NCBI RefSeq assembly: GCF_000739735.1
Contig: NZ_BBJF01000018.1
Coordinates: forward strand, 1-64,000
From: Paraburkholderia ginsengisoli NBRC 100965
GTDB taxonomy: Bacteria > Pseudomonadota > Gammaproteobacteria > Burkholderiales > Burkholderiaceae
Length of the DNA stretch: 64,000 nucleotides
Reading direction: 5' to 3'
Shown: one piece after another, positions 61,037 to 64,000 of the stretch
Layout: every line of letters starts with the position of its first letter
Position numbering within the stretch: position 1 is the stretch's first letter
Notes under the pieces: model-generated
Database searches by the model: none
What the model saw: only the letters and a program-made list of their open reading frames with translations
What the model was told of the DNA's origin: nothing
Program-made: the position numbers and the translations under genes

Positions 61037-61095
61037 TGCACGCAGGACACCAGGAATTCCCGAAAAACCGCCAGCCCAGCCTGGCGGTTTTTTTT
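61010..61095 (+). promoter_or_regulatory. Transcription attenuator (antiterminator and terminator) of aroG
   Basis: Terminator arms AAAAACCGCCAG (61063-61074) and CTGGCGGTTTTT (61081-61092) form a perfect 12-bp stem with loop CCCAGC and run into eight T residues (61088-61095). Upstream, GCTGGCGG (61012-61019), inside the leader frame nine bases after the last aromatic codon, is exactly complementary to CCGCCAGC (61068-61075), part of the terminator 5' arm. The antiterminator segment thus has the same sequence as the terminator 3' arm. A small hairpin GGTGT/ACACC (61029-61051) lies between and brings the segments together. Confidence 0.85.
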
Positions 61096-61220
61096 CGCCT
61101 CACGCTTTTGAACCTCATCCGACACTTTCGCCGTTGAACATTTATTGATTGTCGCGCGCTCTGGCATCGCAACCTTCGTTGCCCGCGCGAACACGCTACG
61201 AACCGATTCAGGAGAACAAC

Positions 61221-62294
61221 ATGCCCCCGCACAATACCGACGATGTCCGCATTCGCGAATTGAAAGAACTCACGCCGCCCGCTCACCTGATCCGCGAATT
61301 CGCCTGCGACGAATCGGTGTCCGACGTGATCTACAACTCGCGCAACGCGATGCATCGCATTCTGCACGGCATGGAAGACCGTCTGATCGTCATCATCGGG
61401 CCGTGCTCGATTCACGATCCGAAAGCGGCGATGGAATACGCCGGGCGCCTGATCGAGCAACGCAAGCGTTTCGCCGGCGAACTCGAAATCGTGATGCGCG
61501 TGTACTTCGAAAAGCCGCGCACGACGGTCGGCTGGAAGGGTCTCATCAACGACCCGCACATGGACAACAGCTTCAAGATCAACGACGGCCTGCGCACCGC
61601 ACGCGAGCTGCTGTTGCGTATCAACGAACTGGGCCTGCCGGCCGGCACCGAATACCTCGACATGATCAGCCCGCAATACATCGCCGATCTGATCTCGTGG
61701 GGTGCGATCGGCGCGCGCACCACCGAATCGCAGGTCCACCGCGAACTGGCTTCGGGGCTGTCGTGCCCGGTCGGCTTCAAGAACGGCACGGATGGCAACG
61801 TGAAGATCGCGGTCGACGCTATCAAAGCCGCGTCGCAGCCGCACCATTTCCTGTCGGTCACCAAGGGCGGTCATTCGGCGATCGTGTCGACGGCCGGCAA
61901 TGAAGACTGCCACATCATCCTGCGTGGCGGCAAAACGCCGAACTACGACGCGGACAGCGTCAACGCTGCCTGCGCGGATATCGGCAAGGCCGGTCTCGCG
62001 GCGCGGCTGATGATCGACGCAAGCCACGCGAACAGCTCGAAGAAGCACGAGAATCAGATTCCGGTGTGCGCGGACATCGGCCGCCAGATTGCTTCGGGCG
62101 ACGAACGGATTGTCGGCGTGATGGTGGAATCGCACCTGGTGGCGGGCCGCCAGGATCTGCAGGAAGGTTGCGCGCTGACGTACGGCCAGAGCATCACCGA
62201 CGCGTGCATCGGCTGGGACGAAAGCGTCGCCGTGCTCGAAGGTCTCGCCGAGTCGGTCAAGCAACGACGCGTTGCGCGCGGCAGCGGCAACTAA
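61221..62294 (+). CDS. aroG: 3-deoxy-7-phosphoheptulonate synthase (DAHP synthase, class I)
   Basis: Condenses phosphoenolpyruvate and erythrose 4-phosphate, the entry step of the shikimate pathway to Phe, Tyr, Trp and folate. The 357-residue class I enzyme has L-I-V-I-I-G-P-C-S-I-H-D-P near residue 55, M-R-V-Y-F-E-K-P-R-T-T-V-G-W-K-G, S-C-P-V-G-F-K-N-G-T-D-G, and I-D-A-S-H-A-N-S-S-K. Which aromatic amino acid inhibits it cannot be decided from sequence alone. CAGGAG precedes the ATG at 61221. Preceded by a leader peptide and attenuator, so expression probably depends on aromatic tRNA charging. Closed by a strong terminator. Confidence 0.96.
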   Translation: MPPHNTDDVRIRELKELTPPAHLIREFACDESVSDVIYNSRNAMHRILHGMEDRLIVIIGPCSIHDPKAAMEYAGRLIEQRKRFAGELEIVMRVYFEKPRTTVGWKGLINDPHMDNSFKINDGLRTARELLLRINELGLPAGTEYLDMISPQYIADLISWGAIGARTTESQVHRELASGLSCPVGFKNGTDGNVKIAVDAIKAASQPHHFLSVTKGGHSAIVSTAGNEDCHIILRGGKTPNYDADSVNAACADIGKAGLAARLMIDASHANSSKKHENQIPVCADIGRQIASGDERIVGVMVESHLVAGRQDLQEGCALTYGQSITDACIGWDESVAVLEGLAESVKQRRVARGSGN

Positions 62295-62325
62295 AGCGCT
62301 GCCCGATTGCTTCAGGCAGGTCCGC

Positions 62326-62360
62326 AAAAAAACCCGGCTCAATTCGAGCCGGGTTTTTTT
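62326..62360 (+). terminator. Terminator after aroG
   Basis: A perfect 15-bp stem, AAAAAAACCCGGCTC / GAGCCGGGTTTTTTT, with loop AATTC. It lies 32 bases after the aroG stop. Confidence 0.95.
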
Positions 62361-62401
62361 TAGCCGAACGGACGAATGGTGCTTCATGAGCCGCCTCTGT
62401 A

Positions 62402-62462
62402 ACGTAACAACTCATCGCCCTGTCGTGTACGACTTGACCGGGCGGAATGTTACGTATAAGAT
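62402..62462 (+). promoter_or_regulatory. Promoter and candidate operator of the toxin-antitoxin pair
   Basis: TTGACC (62434-62439) with TATAAG (62455-62460, 15-base spacer) or TAAGAT (62457-62462, 17-base spacer) gives a plausible promoter. ACGTAACA (62402-62409) and TGTTACGT (62448-62455) are inverted 8-bp arms 38 bases apart; the second lies between the promoter boxes. This would suit autorepression by the antitoxin. Confidence 0.55.
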
Positions 62463-62482
62463 TTTGTACACGAAAGGCAGTC

Positions 62483-62821
62483 ATGGAGCAGGAAAAAGAA
62501 ATTCGCTGGTTGGGTTCCAGCTATCGCGATTTACTCGCCTTTCCCGAAGAACCACGTCGTTGCGCAGGGTTTCAACTCGGCAAGATTCAGGCAGGGCTCG
62601 ACCCTGACGACTGGAAACCGTTTGACTCTATCGGCGCCGGAACGCGCGAAATTCGCATCAGAGACCCTGACGGCATTTTTCGCGTGATGTATGTGACCAA
62701 GTACGTCGAAGCGCTGTACGTGCTGCATTGCTTCCAGAAGAAAACCCAGAAGCTTGGGCCGCACGACAGAAAGATTGCCGAGACGCGTTACCGCGCCATC
62801 ATCAATGATAGGAAACCTTAA
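62483..62821 (+). CDS. higB: RelE/HigB-type toxin (Gp49-like)
   Basis: A 112-residue basic protein of the phage-derived Gp49-like branch of HigB toxins, which are ribosome-dependent mRNA interferases. Visible blocks: I-R-W-L-G-S-S-Y-R-D-L near the N-terminus, G-A-G-T-R-E-I-R-I-R-D, F-R-V-M-Y-V-T-K and the family-typical V-L-H-C-F-Q-K-K-T-Q-K. The start at 62483 has AAAGGCAG upstream. The toxin gene precedes the antitoxin, separated by three bases, the inverted order typical of HigBA. Activity is inferred from family and context. Confidence 0.88.
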   Translation: MEQEKEIRWLGSSYRDLLAFPEEPRRCAGFQLGKIQAGLDPDDWKPFDSIGAGTREIRIRDPDGIFRVMYVTKYVEALYVLHCFQKKTQKLGPHDRKIAETRYRAIINDRKP

Positions 62822-62824
62822 CAA

Positions 62825-63157
62825 ATGACGATCGACACCAAAATTCGTCACGTAACGAAGCCTGGCGCCAATCTGTTCCTCGAACTGGGCTTTTCAGCCG
62901 CCGAGGCGAAGCGTCTGCACGCCGCCTCGCAAAAGCAGATCAACGACACGCGGCTGCTGAAAGAGCAACTGATGACCGAGCTCTCCACCTGGATCGAACA
63001 ACATCATCTGAAGCAGGCCGAAGCGGCAGAAATTCTGATGGTGTCGCGTCCGCGCGTATCCGACGTGGTCAACAAGAAAACCGCCAAGTTCACCATCGAC
63101 ACGCTGGTCGAAATGATGAGCCGCATCGGCAAGCCGGTCACGCTGGCCGTAGGCTAA
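62825..63157 (+). CDS. higA: HigA-type XRE antitoxin
   Basis: A 110-residue helix-turn-helix protein. The N-terminal half is helical (F-L-E-L-G-F-S-A-A-E-A-K-R-L), typical of the Gp49-partner XRE group. The HTH spans about residues 60-95 with L-K-Q-A-E-A-A-E-I-L-M-V-S-R-P-R-V-S-D-V and the N-K-K-T-A-K-F-T-I-D-T-L segment. It would neutralise the upstream toxin and repress their shared promoter. It ends seven bases before the convergent adenosyltransferase gene. The pair lies between two housekeeping genes and shows no flanking mobile element. Confidence 0.88.
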   Translation: MTIDTKIRHVTKPGANLFLELGFSAAEAKRLHAASQKQINDTRLLKEQLMTELSTWIEQHHLKQAEAAEILMVSRPRVSDVVNKKTAKFTIDTLVEMMSRIGKPVTLAVG

Positions 63158-63163
63158 CGCGCG

Positions 63164-63718
63164 CTAGCTTGCGTTGCGATCGTGCTGCCACAGCACGTCG
63201 GTGCCGCCGTCAGCGCGATTGAGCACACGCGCGAGCACGAACAGCAGGTCGGATAACCGGTTCACGTATTGACGCGGCGCCGCGTTAATCGCTTCATGTT
63301 CTCCCAACGCCACGATCGCCCGCTCGGCACGGCGGCAAATGGTGCGGCACACATGCGCAAGCGCCGCCGCACGAGAGCCGCCCGGCAGAATGAATTCTTT
63401 CAGCGGCGGCAATGCCGCGTTGTAGTCGGCGAGCCAGTCGTCGAGCTGCGCGAGATGCCGGTCGGTGATCATCGTGTGGCCGGGAATGCAGAGTTCGCCG
63501 CCGAGATCGAACAGGTCATGCTGAATCGCAACCAGCGCCGCGCGCACGCTCTCGGGCAGCGTTTCGCACAACAGCACGCCGAGGTTCGAATTGAGTTCGT
63601 CGACGTCGCCGATCGCGGCAATGCGCGCGCTGTCTTTGCGCACACGGCGCCCGTCGCCGAGACCGGTGGTGCCGTCGTCGCCCGTACGAGTCGCGATCTT
63701 GCTCAAGCGGTTGCCCAT
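63164..63718 (-). CDS. Cob(I)alamin adenosyltransferase, PduO type
   Basis: Transfers the adenosyl group of ATP to cob(I)alamin to make coenzyme B12. The 184-residue protein has the PduO-type ATP-binding N-terminus, I-A-T-R-T-G-D-D-G-T-T-G-L-G-D-G-R-R, and the C-terminal signature V-C-R-T-I-C-R-R-A-E-R-A-I-V-A-L, with helix-bundle segments between. Starts at the ATG at 63718; further upstream codons to 63796 are not conserved. No other cobalamin gene is near, and the product probably serves B12-dependent enzymes elsewhere. Confidence 0.94.
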   Translation of the reverse strand: MGNRLSKIATRTGDDGTTGLGDGRRVRKDSARIAAIGDVDELNSNLGVLLCETLPESVRAALVAIQHDLFDLGGELCIPGHTMITDRHLAQLDDWLADYNAALPPLKEFILPGGSRAAALAHVCRTICRRAERAIVALGEHEAINAAPRQYVNRLSDLLFVLARVLNRADGGTDVLWQHDRNAS

Positions 63719-63925
63719 GATGTCTCCCGTCCATTGGTGGCGATGCGTCGCTGCAGCATGGTGCGAACAAGCCGTCGGGCCACCGCGTTTATCCATATTG
63801 CGCGCATCGTGAAGTCGCCGCCATTATAGGAGCGGTGGCCGTCCTGACGCCGGCTCGCGGGCGATCGGCGTAAAATGAAACACCTGCTGCAAACCAGCTC
63901 TGCCCCAAAATATCTGGAGACAAGC

Positions 63926-64000
63926 GTGAACCATCCCGTGCCACCGGCCCCGCTGCGCCGGCCGTTTCCCGCCGAGCTGCTGGACGCGCTCAAAGCCACC
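63926..64000 (+). CDS. Start of a protein-coding gene (3' partial), possibly an FAD-linked oxidase
   Basis: A GTG at 63926, with CTGGAGA about eight bases upstream, opens a frame of 25 codons running off the window. It begins M-N-H-P-V-P-P-A-P-L-R-R and continues P-A-E-L-L-D-A-L-K-A. The latter resembles the N-terminus of FAD-linked oxidases related to glycolate oxidase GlcD, which I recall at this place in Burkholderia genomes, but too little is visible to confirm. Divergent from the adenosyltransferase with a gap of about 207 bp. Confidence 0.5.
   Translation, partial: MNHPVPPAPLRRPFPAELLDALKAT

Noticed and set aside
62402..63157. Genomic island around the toxin-antitoxin genes
   Set aside because: No integrase, transposase, direct repeats or tRNA boundary. 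Flanking genes are housekeeping and the GC appears only slightly lower.

Overview
The window reads as chromosomal core DNA of a Burkholderia-group beta-proteobacterium, most likely Paraburkholderia or Burkholderia sensu lato. GC is high with strong GC3 bias. The gene clusters are typical of that group: glyA-nrdR, ybgC-tolQRAB-pal-cpoB, hrcA/hemH/hslR/grpE/dnaK/dnaJ, yhdP-nit-tldD, and a yqjD/yqjE-like trio. No insertion sequence, prophage, integrase or CRISPR array is visible. The assignment rests on gene content and protein character, not on a database search.

Layout. 0-10 kb: the end of a PQQ-repeat beta-propeller protein, a homogentisate catabolic operon (aromatic-acid MFS transporter, hmgA, fahA), a degenerate EAL protein, an IclR regulator divergent from glutaryl-CoA dehydrogenase, and a 1-Cys peroxiredoxin. 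10-17 kb: three small stress/membrane genes, a five-gene minor pilin operon whose genes overlap by 1-4 bases, and glyA-nrdR. 17-24 kb: an SDR enzyme, the complete Tol-Pal envelope system and tRNA-Lys(UUU). 24-38 kb: an orphan outer-membrane protein, an MscS channel, DedA, mutL-miaA, purM, a permease, then an overlapping run hda-HAD-pcnB-folK-nucleoside kinase-panB. 38-48 kb: a pabB-pabC fusion and the heat-shock cluster, with a clear sigma-32 promoter before grpE. 48-61 kb: nadK, recN, glnE, the giant AsmA-like yhdP, nit and tldD. 61-64 kb: DAHP synthase (aroG), a HigBA-type toxin-antitoxin pair, a cobalamin adenosyltransferase and the start of another gene.

The most interesting element lies between tldD and aroG. 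A consensus-like sigma-70 promoter is followed by a 22-codon open frame containing eight consecutive aromatic codons (Phe-Tyr-Phe-Tyr-Phe-Phe-Trp-Tyr). After it comes a 12-bp terminator hairpin with eight T residues, ahead of the gene for the first enzyme of aromatic amino acid synthesis. A segment just after the aromatic codons is perfectly complementary over 8 bases to the terminator's 5' arm. This is the full architecture of a ribosome-mediated transcription attenuator.

Other points of note: a 15-bp tandem duplication lying in the convergent overlap of hslR and a small secreted-protein frame, in frame for both; overlapping inverted repeats around the putative dnaK heat-shock promoter; a twin palindrome in the gcdH/IclR intergenic region; and direct repeats upstream of the homogentisate operon.
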